Part shown: positions 27,009-36,134 of the stretch, piece by piece
How the letters are laid out: every line of letters begins with the position of its first letter
How positions within the stretch are numbered: position 1 is the first letter of the stretch
Assembly: GCA_027494135.1 (NCBI GenBank)
Contig: JAOSJK010000001.1
Span: 847,378 to 911,377 of the forward strand
From: Acidimicrobiia bacterium
GTDB taxonomy: Bacteria > Actinomycetota > Acidimicrobiia > IMCC26256 > PALSA-610
DNA length: 64,000 bases
Direction of reading: 5' to 3'
Notes under the pieces: model-generated
The model's input: the letters and a program-made list of their open reading frames with translations, nothing else
Told to the model about the DNA's origin: nothing
Database searches by the model: none
Translations under genes and position numbers: made by a program

Positions 27009-27040
27009 TACTATTAGCACTCGACCCTCGCGAGTGCCAG
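27009..27040 (+). promoter_or_regulatory. CIRCE operator (HrcA site) with -10 element
   Basis: TTAGCACTC (27014-27022), a 9-nt spacer, and GAGTGCCAG (27032-27040). This matches CIRCE (TTAGCACTC-N9-GAGTGCTAA) in all nine left bases, in the exact spacing and in seven right bases. A TACTAT at 27009-27014 could be the -10 box, so HrcA binding would block initiation. The next gene downstream, 46 bp away, is the FmdB zinc ribbon rather than groES/dnaK. Confidence 0.8.
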
Positions 27041-27086
27041 CGGGTGCTCGGAGGGCTGCGATGGCGAGAAGGACGGAGCAACAGCG

Positions 27087-27437
27087 ATGCCGACCTACGT
27101 CTACCGCTGCGCCAAGTGCGGGGACAACCTGGAGGTCTTCCAGTCGTTCCACGACACTCCGCTCAAGCGCCACAACGGCGGCTGCGGTGGGAAGCTCGCC
27201 AAGGTGATGGCACCCGTCGGCATCGTGCTCAAGGGCTCAGGCTTCTACAAGAACGACAGTGGCTCCAAGAAGTCGCTCAGCTCGCGCTCCGAGTCATCCT
27301 CTGACTCGTCATCCTCTGACTCGTCATCCTCGGATTCATCATCCTCGGAGTCGTCGTCGGGGTCGTCGTCTTCTGCCGACGCATGCTCCTCGTGCCCGTC
27401 GAAGCCGGCGGAGTCCGCCGGCAAGAAGACGGCCTGA
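27087..27437 (+). CDS. FmdB-type zinc ribbon protein with Ser-rich tail
   Basis: A 116-residue protein. The N-terminal domain PTYVYRCAKCGDNLEVFQSF, HDTPLKRHNGGCGGKL and APVGIVLKGSGFYKNDS is the FmdB/CxxC_CxxC_SSSS regulatory-type zinc ribbon. CAKC is intact, but the usual second CPxC is reduced to one Cys (GGCGG). The tail is made of repeated Asp/Glu-Ser-Ser-Ser-Ser units, encoded by near-identical 15-nt repeats at about 27290-27350, and ends with Cys-containing ACSSCPSKP. A CIRCE operator upstream suggests heat-shock control. Cellular role of FmdB proteins is unclear. Confidence 0.85.
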   Translation: MPTYVYRCAKCGDNLEVFQSFHDTPLKRHNGGCGGKLAKVMAPVGIVLKGSGFYKNDSGSKKSLSSRSESSSDSSSSDSSSSDSSSSESSSGSSSSADACSSCPSKPAESAGKKTA

Positions 27438-27462
27438 CGCGACACCGTCGGCACCGCAGCCC

Positions 27463-28295
27463 ATGACCAGCGCAGACATAGGCGTCTTCGGTGGGTCCGG
27501 CTTCTACAACTTCCTCGACGACGCCACCGAGATCGACCTCTCCACTCCGTTCGGGGCCCCCAGCGCGCCCGTGACCGTGGGGGAGGTCGCGGGGCGCAGA
27601 GTCGCCTTCCTACCGCGCCACGGTCGCCGGCACGAGCACGCACCCCACTCGATCCCCGCGAAGGCGAACCTCTGGGCCATGCGGCTCCTCGGCGTACAGC
27701 ACGTGATCGGCCCGTGCGCGGCGGGCTCGCTCGCCCCCCGCATCGCGCCCGGCGAGTTCGTCGTCCTCGACCAGCTCGTCGACCGCACCTGGGGGCGTCC
27801 CGACACCTACTACGACGCCGGCTTCGCACACCACGTCTCGTTCGCAGACCCCTACTGCCCGGTCCTCTCCGCGCTCGCGGTCGACGCCGGCAGGAGGGCG
27901 GGTGTGACGATGCACGAGAGCGGCACTGTCGTAGTGATACCGGGGCCGCGCTTCGCCACCCGCGCGGAGTCGCGCTCCTACAGGGCGCAGGGCTGGGACG
28001 TGATCAACATGACGCAGTACCCCGAGGCCTACCTCGCACGTGAGCTCGGCATGCACTACTGCGGCATAGCCCTCATCACCGACTACGACACAGGAGTCGA
28101 GGACGACGAGAGCGTCGAGCCGGTCACGCAGGCTCAGGTCTTCGAGTTCTTCGAGGAGAACCTCCACCGCGTGCGCTCCCTGCTGACCGAGCTCGTACCG
28201 TCGCTCCCCGCCGGCGTCTCGGATCCCGCCTGCCACTGCACCGACGCCGTCGGCCCCTCCACCCCCACTACCCCCAACCCCACGAGCGTCGATAG
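27463..28295 (+). CDS. mtnP: S-methyl-5'-thioadenosine phosphorylase
   Basis: A purine nucleoside phosphorylase-family protein with ADIGVFGGSGFYNFLDD, FLPRHGRRHEHAPHSIPAKA, VIGPCAAGSLAPRIAPGEFV, VVVIPGPRFATRAESRSYRA and WDVINMTQYPEAYLARELGM. It phosphorolyses methylthioadenosine, the by-product of polyamine synthesis, in methionine salvage. As written, the frame has no stop until 29886. A missing C in one of the C-runs at about 28257-28280 would shift into a TAG at 28293-28295, inside the palindrome that follows. I take that as the probable end; the exact C-terminus is uncertain. Confidence 0.82.
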
Positions 28296-28330
28296 ACCAC
28301 AATATTTGTGGTCTATCGACGCTCGTGGGG
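28278..28330. repeat. Palindromic repeat family A, copy 3
   Basis: Perfect 24-bp inverted repeat (28278-28301 and 28307-28330) with loop ATATT. The arm core CGTCGATAGACCACA is identical to the copies at 816 and 6472. It sits between mtnP and the SAF-domain gene, both on the plus strand, and contains the presumed mtnP stop. Confidence 0.9.
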
Positions 28331-28428
28331 GGTATGGCAGAGCGACTCGGTGGCGGGTACCCTCCCGCGCGCAGCACTTCCCCCGATCGAGCCCGAGGCG
28401 CCGTCGCGCCAGCCCGAAGGGGGATCCG

Positions 28429-29131
28429 ATGCGCCGCTCGCCCCGCGCCGTCGTCATGTGGGCCACTGCCCTCCTGGTCGCACTTGCGACGGCGCGCTTC
28501 GTCGCCGCCGACCTGGCGACACTGCACCGCTCCGCGCGCGCTCTCGGGGCACCCCGGGGCGTCGTGGTCGCCTCACACGACCTGCCCCTCGGTGCTCTCC
28601 TCGACCCGACCGACCTGAGAATCGTCCGGTCCGCCTCGGAGCGGTTCCCGAGCGGCACCCTCGGCGACGAGCGCGACGCCGTCGGCAGGATCGTCACCGT
28701 CCCCGTGCTGGCAGGGGCACCGGTTCTCGAGGGTGCGCTCGCGCCAGGGGACCGCACAGGACTCGACGGCCTCGTGCCCGAGGGGCGACGGGCGATCCGC
28801 ATCGCCGACGACGCCGGTCTCGCGCCGGCACCCGGAGCCGTCGTCGACGTCATGGTGACGATCGACCCGTCGCTCGTCGCCGCCGCCGGCGGCGGTGACC
28901 CCACGGTGATCGTCGCCCGGGCAGCCCTCGTCCTGCCTTCTGCACCGACCGCCGCGACCGCGCGCCGGGCGGTGGCGCGCCGTCCGACGACTCTGGGATC
29001 ACGCCCTCGTGACCGAGGACGAGGCCAAGCGGCTAGCGTTCGCTACTGCCCACGGCGTCGTCACCCTCGCCCTTGCGCCCCCGGAGGACGCGTGCTGCAG
29101 GACATCGTCCTCGGGATCGTCCAGGGACTGA
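28429..29131 (+). CDS. SAF-domain (CpaB/RcpC-like) membrane-anchored protein (frame broken)
   Basis: ATG 28429 with AGGGGG upstream. One N-terminal membrane helix (VVMWATALLVALATARFVAA) precedes a SAF domain: GVVVASHDLPLGALLDPTDL, VGRIVTVPVLAGAPVLEGAL and a C-terminal ALAPGAVVDVMVTI-like strand set. This resembles the Flp-pilus assembly protein CpaB/RcpC, but no other pilus gene is nearby. The frame shifts between about 28930 and 29000. The second frame reads RLWDHALVTEDEAKRLAFAT and ends at 29131, overlapping uppP by 40 bp. Role uncertain. Confidence 0.68.
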
Positions 29132-29886
29132 CCGAGTTCCTCCCGGTATCGTCCAGCGGCCACCTCGTGGTCGTTCCAGCCATGCTCGGATGGGACCAGC
29201 CGTCGCTCACGTTCGACCTCGTGCTCCACCTCGGGACCCTCCTCGCGGTCGTGGCTGTCTACCGCCGCGACCTGTACGAGCTGGTTCGCGGGCTCGCGAA
29301 CCGCGGAGCGGACCCGGCTCGCGCACGGCGCCTGCTCCTCCTCCTGATGATCGGGACGGTGCCCGCCGGCATCGCCGGGATCGCATTCGCCGACTACTTC
29401 GAGAAGGCATTCGACGCGCCGCTCGTTACGTGCGCGCAGCTGGTCGTGACGGCCGTCATCCTCCTCTTCGCGGAGTGGTTCGCCGCCAGGCCGCGGCCGC
29501 GCAGTCGCCCGATCGACTACCCGACCTCAGGGGCGATCGGCGTTGCCCAGGCAGTCGCGATCCTTCCGGGCATCTCGCGTTCGGGCGCGACCATCTCCAT
29601 GGCGCTGGGACTCGGGGTGGAGCGCGCGGAGGCCGCGAGGTACTCGTTCCTGCTCTCCATCCCGGCGATCGTCGGCGCAGTAGCCACCCAGATCCCCGAC
29701 GTGACAGGAGGCGGGTTCGAGATCACCAGCTCGGTCGTGGCCGGCTTCGTCGCCGCCACGGTCTCGGGGTACCTGGCCATCGAGGGATTCCTCAAGTTCC
29801 TTCGCACACACTCGCTGCGCGCCTTCGCCTACTATCTGCTCGTCTTCGCGCCGATCGCGGCGATCGTCATCGAGGTGCGCGCGTGA
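29092..29886 (+). CDS. uppP: Undecaprenyl-diphosphatase UppP
   Basis: A 264-residue membrane phosphatase that recycles undecaprenyl diphosphate for cell-wall synthesis; it is also linked to bacitracin resistance. Motifs: IVQGLTEFLPVSSSGHLVVV, with the catalytic Glu and Ser-rich loop, and AILPGISRSGATISMALGLG, with the conserved Arg. GTG 29092 follows a GGAGG at 29082-29086. Its TGA overlaps the start of the HAD gene (GTGA). Confidence 0.93.
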   Translation: MLQDIVLGIVQGLTEFLPVSSSGHLVVVPAMLGWDQPSLTFDLVLHLGTLLAVVAVYRRDLYELVRGLANRGADPARARRLLLLLMIGTVPAGIAGIAFADYFEKAFDAPLVTCAQLVVTAVILLFAEWFAARPRPRSRPIDYPTSGAIGVAQAVAILPGISRSGATISMALGLGVERAEAARYSFLLSIPAIVGAVATQIPDVTGGGFEITSSVVAGFVAATVSGYLAIEGFLKFLRTHSLRAFAYYLLVFAPIAAIVIEVRA

Positions 29887-30608
29887 TCACCACTGCCATC
29901 TTCGACTACGGCGGCGTCATCTCCAGCCCCCTCTTCCGGGGAATCGGCGAGTTCGAGGCCTCCGAGGGCTTCCGCAAGGGCTCCCTCATCACACTCCTGT
30001 TCGGCGAGGTCCACTACGTGGGGGTCGAGGGCCGCGCGGTCGCGTCGGAGATCGCCGACGAGCTCGACGCCGACCCCGACACCCTGGAGGCGGAGGGAGA
30101 GGCAGTCGACGTCCCCGACTGGCACCTACTGGAGCGTGGCGAGATCGGCTTCGCGCAGTACCTCGACTCGATGATCGCGAAGGCACCGCACTTCCTAGGC
30201 AGGCCGCTCGATCTCGAGGCCTACGGTCGCTTCATGACAACCTCGGCCCCCGGCGTCCACTGGATGGTCGTGCACCGGATCCGCGAGCTGCGCGACTCCG
30301 GGCTCCGCCTGGGGCTGCTGACGAACAACGTCAAGGAGTTCGGCGACCACTGGCGCTCGTCGTTCCCCGTCGAAGAGCTCTTCGAGGTCGTCGTCGACTC
30401 GAGCCACGTGGGCATGCGGAAACCCGAGCGCGAGATCTACGAGCTGACGTGCGACCGGCTGGGTATCCATCCCGCCGAGGCCGTCTTCGTCGACGACAAC
30501 GCCGACAACATCGCTGCCGCAGAGCTGCTCGGCATGTCCACGGTTCACTTCGGAGAGGACCCGTGGGCAGCGCTGGCGGCCCTCGACGAGATCCTGAGCC
30601 GTCGCTGA
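29883..30608 (+). CDS. HAD-superfamily hydrolase (subfamily IA-like)
   Basis: A 241-residue protein with HAD motif I TAIFDYGGVIS, where the first Asp is the nucleophile and the usual second Asp is Gly. Motif II is LGLLTNNVKE, the motif III Lys lies in GMRKPEREIYEL and motif IV is AVFVDDNADNIAAAELLGM. The DYGGVI form is typical of the epoxide-hydrolase N-terminal/ACAD10-type HAD branch, in which phosphatase activity varies. The start overlaps the uppP stop, implying coupled translation. Substrate unknown. Confidence 0.83.
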   Translation: MITTAIFDYGGVISSPLFRGIGEFEASEGFRKGSLITLLFGEVHYVGVEGRAVASEIADELDADPDTLEAEGEAVDVPDWHLLERGEIGFAQYLDSMIAKAPHFLGRPLDLEAYGRFMTTSAPGVHWMVVHRIRELRDSGLRLGLLTNNVKEFGDHWRSSFPVEELFEVVVDSSHVGMRKPEREIYELTCDRLGIHPAEAVFVDDNADNIAAAELLGMSTVHFGEDPWAALAALDEILSRR

Positions 30609-30648
30609 ATCGAGTTGCCATGCCAAATGGACCGACGAAGGGCGAAGA

Positions 30649-31264
30649 GTGGACTCCTGGACGATGATCGAGTGCGAGCGGAGCGAGCTCGCAGACCTGG
30701 CCGAGTCACTCACCGACGAGCAGCTCGAGGTTCAGTCGCTCTGCGACGCGTGGCGCGCTCGCCACGTCATCGGCCATGTGATCGCAGTCGCGACGACATC
30801 CAAGCTCGCGACGATTGCGGGCGTCCTCCGTAGTGGATTCAACGTAGACCGCTATCTCGCGCGACGGCGTGAGCCGCGGGCGAGGGTCACGCGCGAATCT
30901 CGTCGCCGCCATGCGCGCCAGCGTGACCGCGCGCACCCTCCCTCCGATGATCAAGGCCGAGGGCATCCTCGCCGACACGCTCGTCCATGTGCAGGACATA
31001 CGCCGCCCACTCGGGCTACCGAGAGAGATCCCGCCGGAGCGGATCCGCGTCGCCCTCGACACCGAGAAGGGCAACGCCATCATGGGCGTCAAGCGGCGCG
31101 TCGACGGTCTCCGCCTCGTCGCCACCGATATCGACTGGACCCACGGTGAGGGCCCGGAGGTCGGTGGCACCGGCGAGGCGATACTCATGGCCATCCTCGG
31201 TCGCCGGATCGCGATCGACGACCTAACGGGCGACGGGGTGGCCACGTTCGCCTCACGCAAGTAG
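30649..31264 (+). CDS. Mycothiol-dependent maleylpyruvate-isomerase-like DinB protein (frame broken)
   Basis: The N-terminus WTMIECERSELADLAESLTD, followed by SLCDAWRARHVIGHVIAVAT with a metal-binding His, matches the actinobacterial TIGR03083/MDMPI family of DinB-fold enzymes. The second frame continues with MIKAEGILADTLVHVQDIRRP, RIRVALDTEKGNAIMG and GTGEAILMAILGRRIAIDDL, as in those proteins. The break lies near 30868 (CGCGCGACGG region). Family members are mycothiol S-transferases or isomerases; the substrate here is unknown. Its presence suggests the host makes mycothiol. Confidence 0.75.
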
Positions 31265-31272
31265 CGCCCGGT

Positions 31273-32661
31273 CTACGCCCCGCTCATCGTCATCTCCGAG
31301 ATGAGCAGGGTCACGCCGGCCACGGGGCCCGGAAGGAAAGTGAGGTCTGATCCGACCTCTGCCACGTCGCGCAGCATGCGCTGCATGGTCGAGGCGATCG
31401 TGACCTCCCTCACCGGCTCGGCCAGCTCACCAGCGCGCACCATGAGTCCCTCGGCGCCGACCGAGAAGTCGCCGCTGATCGGGTTCGTCCCCGAGTGCAG
31501 CCCGCTCACCGACTGCACGTAGAGCGCCTCCGGCACCGACGCCATGACCTCGCCCGGCGAGAGCCGCCCCGGCTCCATCCTCAGCGCCCTGACACCGACA
31601 CCTGGCATCGACTTGTACCCGCCCCTGACTGCCGACCCGGTCGAAGGGCGCCCCGCACGCCTTCCCGTGTAGACGTTCTCCAGGAACCCTCGCAACGCGC
31701 CGCCCACCACCAGCTCGTTGCGCCGTACCGGGACTCCCTCGCTGTCGTGCGTCGAAGCCCCGAGCGCCCTTGCGTCGGTCGGGTCGTCGACGAGGCTGAC
31801 TGCCGCGGACGCGATCTCCTCGCCCTCGCGTCCCGCGAAGGGTGAACGGCCCTTGAGCACCGACTCGCCGCTGAACGCCGCGCTCAGCACGCCGAGGAAG
31901 GCTCGCGTCACCAGCGGGTCGAGGATCACCGGGAGTCGACTCGTGCGCGGCTGCCTCGCCCCGAGCAGTCTCACGGCACGCTCCGAGGCGTCGCGCGGGA
32001 TCGTCTCGAGGTCGAGGTCGCCGATCGTGCGGCCCGCCGAGAAGCCGTAGCCGGTCTGCGTCTCCACTCCCGCGCCTGCCATCGCGACCGCGTACGCGGA
32101 GCACACGGTGCGTCGGGACTGCGCACCTATGCCGAGCGAGTTCGCTACGGCCGTCTCGATCGCGGCGTCGCCGTAACCCGCCGCCTCCACGCCCCGGACA
32201 CGCGTGTCGGCGGACCGCGTGGCCTTCTCCAGCTCGAGCGCAAGCTGCACCTTGTCGTCGGCGGTTACGGCGAGCAGGTCGTCGCGCCAGAGCTCGAGGT
32301 GAGCGGCGCCTAGATCGGCGGAGTCACGATCGGAGAGGTCGGCGACGTCCGCCCCGGAGGCGAGCCCATACCACTCGTCGGGCTGCCCGAACTCGACGTT
32401 GTCGCGCGCCTCGGCGAGAGCGTCGTCGACCAGGTCGGCGTCGAGCGACCCGGCCCACGCGAAGCCCTGCCTGCTGTTCGCTACGACTCGGATCCCGACG
32501 CCGTGCACGCCCGAGACCGAGAGCGACTCGACCTCACCGCCGAACACCTCTACGTCGGTGTCGCGCCGCCGGGTCGCGTACACCTCGATCTCCTCGCCCC
32601 GACCGGCCCGGCCGGCGATGCGACGAGCGAGATCGAGCAGATCGACGTCGTCGTCACGCAC
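31273..32661 (-). CDS. tldE: TldE/PmbA family metalloprotease subunit
   Basis: A 462-residue TldD/PmbA family protein without the HExxxH motif, as expected of TldE/PmbA. Landmarks: RIVANSRQGFAWAG-like VVANSRQGFAWAGSLD, LPVILDPLVTRAFLGVLSAA, FSGESVLKGRSPFAGREGEE, LENVYTGRRAGRPSTGSAVR and SGTNPISGDFSVGAEGLMVR. It pairs with TldD to form a heterodimeric protease that degrades unfolded peptides and matures some peptide natural products. The start overlaps the tldD stop by 8 bp. Confidence 0.9.
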   Translation of the reverse strand: MRDDDVDLLDLARRIAGRAGRGEEIEVYATRRRDTDVEVFGGEVESLSVSGVHGVGIRVVANSRQGFAWAGSLDADLVDDALAEARDNVEFGQPDEWYGLASGADVADLSDRDSADLGAAHLELWRDDLLAVTADDKVQLALELEKATRSADTRVRGVEAAGYGDAAIETAVANSLGIGAQSRRTVCSAYAVAMAGAGVETQTGYGFSAGRTIGDLDLETIPRDASERAVRLLGARQPRTSRLPVILDPLVTRAFLGVLSAAFSGESVLKGRSPFAGREGEEIASAAVSLVDDPTDARALGASTHDSEGVPVRRNELVVGGALRGFLENVYTGRRAGRPSTGSAVRGGYKSMPGVGVRALRMEPGRLSPGEVMASVPEALYVQSVSGLHSGTNPISGDFSVGAEGLMVRAGELAEPVREVTIASTMQRMLRDVAEVGSDLTFLPGPVAGVTLLISEMTMSGA

Positions 32662-34049
32662 CGGATGTACCGCCCACGGTCAGTCCGTTGACCCGGAGCG
32701 TCGGCTGCCCCGAAGACACCGGCACGCCCTGGCCGCTCTTGCCGCAGATCCCCGTCCAGGTCTCGAAATCGGAGCCGACCATATCGATGCCGGCGAGGGC
32801 CTCCGGGCCGTTTCCTGTCAGCTGGGCGGCGTGGATCGGCGCGGTCACCTCGCCATCCTCGATCAGGTACCCCTCCGTCACCCCGAAGACGAAGTCGCCC
32901 GTCGCCGTGTTGACCTCCCCTCCCCCAAGGCGGACGCAGTAGATGCCCCGGTCGGTCGAGCGGATGATCTCCTCAGGATCCTCGTCGCCTGCGAGGAGGA
33001 ACGTGTTCGTCATGCGCGGCATGGGAAGGTGGCGGTAGCTCTCCCGCCGGCCGTTGCCCGACGGCGCGCGCCCCTCCTTCCGAGCTCGCATGTAGTCCCA
33101 CATGAAGTCGGAGAGCACACCGCGGTCTATCAGCACGTTGCGCCGCGCCGGCGTGCCCTCGTCGTCGATGGCGTAGGTACCCCACTCGCGCGGATAGGCG
33201 CCGTCGTCCACGAGCGTCACGCTCTCGGGTGCGACGCGCTCCCCGACGCGCCCCCGGAAGACCGATGCCTCCTTGCCGACCAGGTCGGCCTCGAGCCCAT
33301 GGCCGCACGCCTCGTGGAAGAGCACTCCGCCGGCGCCCCTCCTGAGCACGACCGGGAGCCTCCCGACCGGAGCGGGAACTGCGGAGAGCAGGGTCAGCGC
33401 CCTGCGCGCGGCGAGTCGCGCCGCCTCCTCCGCATCGACGTCGTCGAACAACTCGAACCCGACCGAACGTCCCGGCGCCTCGATGCCCGTCTGCATCCCC
33501 GAGTCGCCCTTGGCCACGCACTCCACCCTGAGTCGGGTACGTACCTGGTCGTCGGCGGCGAGCAGACCGAGGGAGTTCGCCACCTGGAATCGCCTGTGAG
33601 CATCGGCGTAGCCGACCGTTACCGAGGTGATCGCGCTCCCCTCTTCGCGCGCCGCGGAATCCGCGCGCGCGAGCAGATCGACCTTCCTCGCCTTCTCGAC
33701 ATCCTCGGGGAGGATCAGGACCTCGTGAGTCGCATCCACGTGCTGCATCGCGAGTGGCACGACGTTCACGCCGGCGCTATCGCCACGGGCCGCGGCCGAC
33801 GCCGCCTCAGCCGCCGAACGCAGGCCGGCCTCGGTGAGGTCGGCCGTGTGCGCGAAGCCGGTCGTCTCCCCCCGGACCACCCTCACACCGGCACCTCGTT
33901 CGCGCCCCCGACACGAGCTCCTCGACCCGACCGTCGTCGTAGCGCGCCGAGGAGGTGCGGGTGTCCTCCACGAACACCTCCGCGAAGTCACCGCCTCTGG
34001 CGAGCGCTCCTCGCAGGGTCGTCGAGATGATGCCGGGATCGATGATCAT
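32654..34049 (-). CDS. tldD: TldD metalloprotease (frame broken near N-terminus)
   Basis: ATG 34049 is preceded by GGGGGAG and gives MIIDPGIISTTLRGALARGG and FAEVFVEDTRTSSARYDDGR. After a break at the CCCCC run 33903-33907 (one base fewer joins EELVSG to RERGAGVRVV), the chain runs intact: RPVVLRRGAGGVLFHEACGH-type segment with the zinc motif HEACGH (HExxxH), EWGTYAIDDEGTPARRNVLI and YCVRLGGGEVNTATGDFVFG. It is the catalytic partner of the TldE subunit encoded immediately downstream. No obvious precursor peptide gene is nearby. Confidence 0.9.
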
Positions 34050-34115
34050 GCACTCCCCCATGGCGAGGTCGGGCCGAAGGTGCCTGGGCCCCCGCGCCGT
34101 GCGTATCGTAGGTGC

Positions 34116-34502
34116 GTGGACATTCGGCCAGGACTCACCTCCTCGGCCACCCTGACAGTGGCCGAACCCGACACCGCTCTCTTCATGGGCAGCGGCGACG
34201 TGCCTGTGCTCTCGACGCCCAGGGTGGTAGCCCTGGCCGAGCAGGCGGCGTGCGAGGCGGTCGCCGGCGTCCTCGACCCGGGGATAACCACGGTCGGGTC
34301 GGAGGTGCAGCTCACCCATCTCGCGGCCAGCCCGATCGGCCGCGAGGTGACCGCCGAGGCGATGCTGGAGTCGGCCGAGGGTCGCAAGCTCGCCTTCCGG
34401 GTGACGGTGAGCGACGCACGAGGACTCGTCGCCGTCGGGCGCATCCACCGCGTGGTCGTCGTGCGCGACCGCTTCCTCGAGAGGGCCGACGGCGACGCCT
34501 GA
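34116..34502 (+). CDS. Thioesterase, FlK-like hotdog family
   Basis: A 128-residue single hotdog-fold protein. GLTSSATLTVAEPDTALFMG is followed by VLSTPRVVALAEQAACEAVA and TTVGSEVQLTHLAASPIGRE, then AFRVTVSDARGLVAVGRIHR. Thr (STPR), Glu (LAEQAA) and His (LTHLA) lie where the fluoroacetyl-CoA thioesterase FlK keeps its catalytic triad. Most such proteins hydrolyse short acyl-CoAs or remove toxic thioesters. GTG 34116 is divergent from tldD with a 66-bp shared promoter region. Confidence 0.83.
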   Translation: MDIRPGLTSSATLTVAEPDTALFMGSGDVPVLSTPRVVALAEQAACEAVAGVLDPGITTVGSEVQLTHLAASPIGREVTAEAMLESAEGRKLAFRVTVSDARGLVAVGRIHRVVVVRDRFLERADGDA

Positions 34503-34511
34503 GCCCTCCGT

Positions 34512-36134
34512 CTAGGCGAGGTTGCTGGAGCGCGGGTAGGCGTCTTCGGGGTCGGTGAGCACGTTCACCAGGGAGACGCCCGGCGTCTCGAACGCCCGGT
34601 CGAGAGCGGGTCCGATCTGCGACGGCTCCGCGACCAGCTCGCCCCGTCCGCCGAGCGCCTCGACGACCTTGTCGTAGCGCGTCCCTGGCCGTAGGTCGGC
34701 GACGACGTCGTAGCCGAAGAACTGCTGCATGGGGTGCTTCTCCAATCCCCAGATCCCGTTGTTCCCGACGATCGCCGTCACGTTCACGCCGTGTCGGACC
34801 AGCGAGTCGAAGTCGCCGAGCGCGAAGCCGGTGGCTCCGTCGCCGAGCAGCAGCACGATGCGGCGGTCAGGACAGGCCACGCCCGCCCCGAGCGCGTATC
34901 CCGGTCCCATCCCGAGGCAGCCGTAGGGGCCCGGGTCGAGGAAGGTGCCCGGCAGGTAGGAGTCGACGTACTTGCCGGCATACGAGACGAAGTCGCCACC
35001 GTCGCCGATGACTATCGCGTCGCGCTCCAGGCGCTTGCGGAGCTCGCCGTACACGCGGGTCGGCTTGATCGGCGAGGCGTCCGCACCCAGGGAATCGACG
35101 TCGGCGTCTCGGAGCACTTTCTCCTGGTCGCGCAGCCGCTCGATCCAGGCGTCGTGCGAGCTGCGCGCCGCCGGTGGCACGCCCGACTCCGCGAGGGCCG
35201 ACAGTGCCAGTGCGAGGTCGCCGGCGACGGCCGCCGCGAGCTCGACGTGCCTCGCTACCCCTGCCGCCGAGTCGCAGAGGTGCACGACGCGCGCATCACC
35301 GAACTTCCCGAACGCGAGCCGGAAGTCGAGAGGCGTGCCCGCCACGACGACCAGGTCGGCGCCCTTGAACGCGACGCCGCGCGTGCGCGAGAAGGCCAGG
35401 TCGTGGTCGGCCGGGATGGTCCCACGGCCCATGCCGTTGACGAAGACCGGGACGCGGGCCGCCTCGGCCAGCCGGACCAGAGCGCCCTCGGCTCCGCCCC
35501 AGTACACGTCTCCCCCGGCAACGAGCACCGGCCGCTCGGCGGCACCCAGGAGGCCCGCCACCTCGGCGATGGCCTCCGGATCGGGTTCCTCGGAGGAGAT
35601 CTCGGCCTGCTCCGCACCGGGGATCGTCACGTCGCCCGACGCGAAGGCGTCGAGCGGGATGTCGACGAAGGTCGGGCCGCGATGAGGCGTGCGTGCGGCC
35701 AGCAGTGCGGCGTGGACCTCGGCGACGATCGAGGCGGCGTCCGTCGCCGTCGCCGCCGACTTGACCACGCTCTCGACGATCGGGAGGTGATCGAGCTCCT
35801 GGAGCGACCCGGAGCCCCACCGCGCCATCGGCGCCCGACCGGCGAGCACGAGCACCGGAGATCCGTTCATCGACATCGACGTCATCGCGCTGACGCCGTT
35901 CGTCACCCCGGGGCCCGCCGTGAGAGCGGCGCAGCCGGCCCGCCGGGTCACCTTGGCGTAGCCCTCCGCGGCGAAGGCCGCCGACTGCTCGTGTCGGGTG
36001 TCGACCAGTCGGAGCCCCGCCTGCACGCAGCCGTCGTAGAGCACGAAGAGATGGCCGCCCGAGAGGGTGAAGATGGTGTCGACGCCGTGGCTGCCCAGCA
36101 CGTCGACGGCGAGGCGGCCGCCGTGCGGGCTCAC
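34512..36134 (-). CDS. Thiamine-diphosphate enzyme, acetolactate synthase-like
   Basis: A 540-residue ThDP enzyme. The N-terminal PYR domain has TIFTLSGGHLFVLYDG and RHEQSAAFAAEGYAKVTRR, with the catalytic Glu. The central domain follows (RPVLVAGGDVYWGG). The C-terminal PP domain has LGMGPGYALGAGVACPDRR and the ThDP motif GDGATGFALGDFDSLVRH ending in VGNNG. It lacks acetolactate-synthase specificity markers I can assign by eye; glyoxylate carboligase, oxalyl-CoA decarboxylase-like or 2-hydroxyacyl lyase roles remain open. GTG 36134 overlaps the stop of the upstream hydrolase (GTGA). Confidence 0.88.
   Translation of the reverse strand: MSPHGGRLAVDVLGSHGVDTIFTLSGGHLFVLYDGCVQAGLRLVDTRHEQSAAFAAEGYAKVTRRAGCAALTAGPGVTNGVSAMTSMSMNGSPVLVLAGRAPMARWGSGSLQELDHLPIVESVVKSAATATDAASIVAEVHAALLAARTPHRGPTFVDIPLDAFASGDVTIPGAEQAEISSEEPDPEAIAEVAGLLGAAERPVLVAGGDVYWGGAEGALVRLAEAARVPVFVNGMGRGTIPADHDLAFSRTRGVAFKGADLVVVAGTPLDFRLAFGKFGDARVVHLCDSAAGVARHVELAAAVAGDLALALSALAESGVPPAARSSHDAWIERLRDQEKVLRDADVDSLGADASPIKPTRVYGELRKRLERDAIVIGDGGDFVSYAGKYVDSYLPGTFLDPGPYGCLGMGPGYALGAGVACPDRRIVLLLGDGATGFALGDFDSLVRHGVNVTAIVGNNGIWGLEKHPMQQFFGYDVVADLRPGTRYDKVVEALGGRGELVAEPSQIGPALDRAFETPGVSLVNVLTDPEDAYPRSSNLA

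Noticed and set aside
27259-29886. A single 875-residue protein covering mtnP, SAF and uppP
   Set aside because: The three parts belong to unrelated complete families with their own ribosome-binding sites; the first 68 codons are out-of-frame fmdB sequence.
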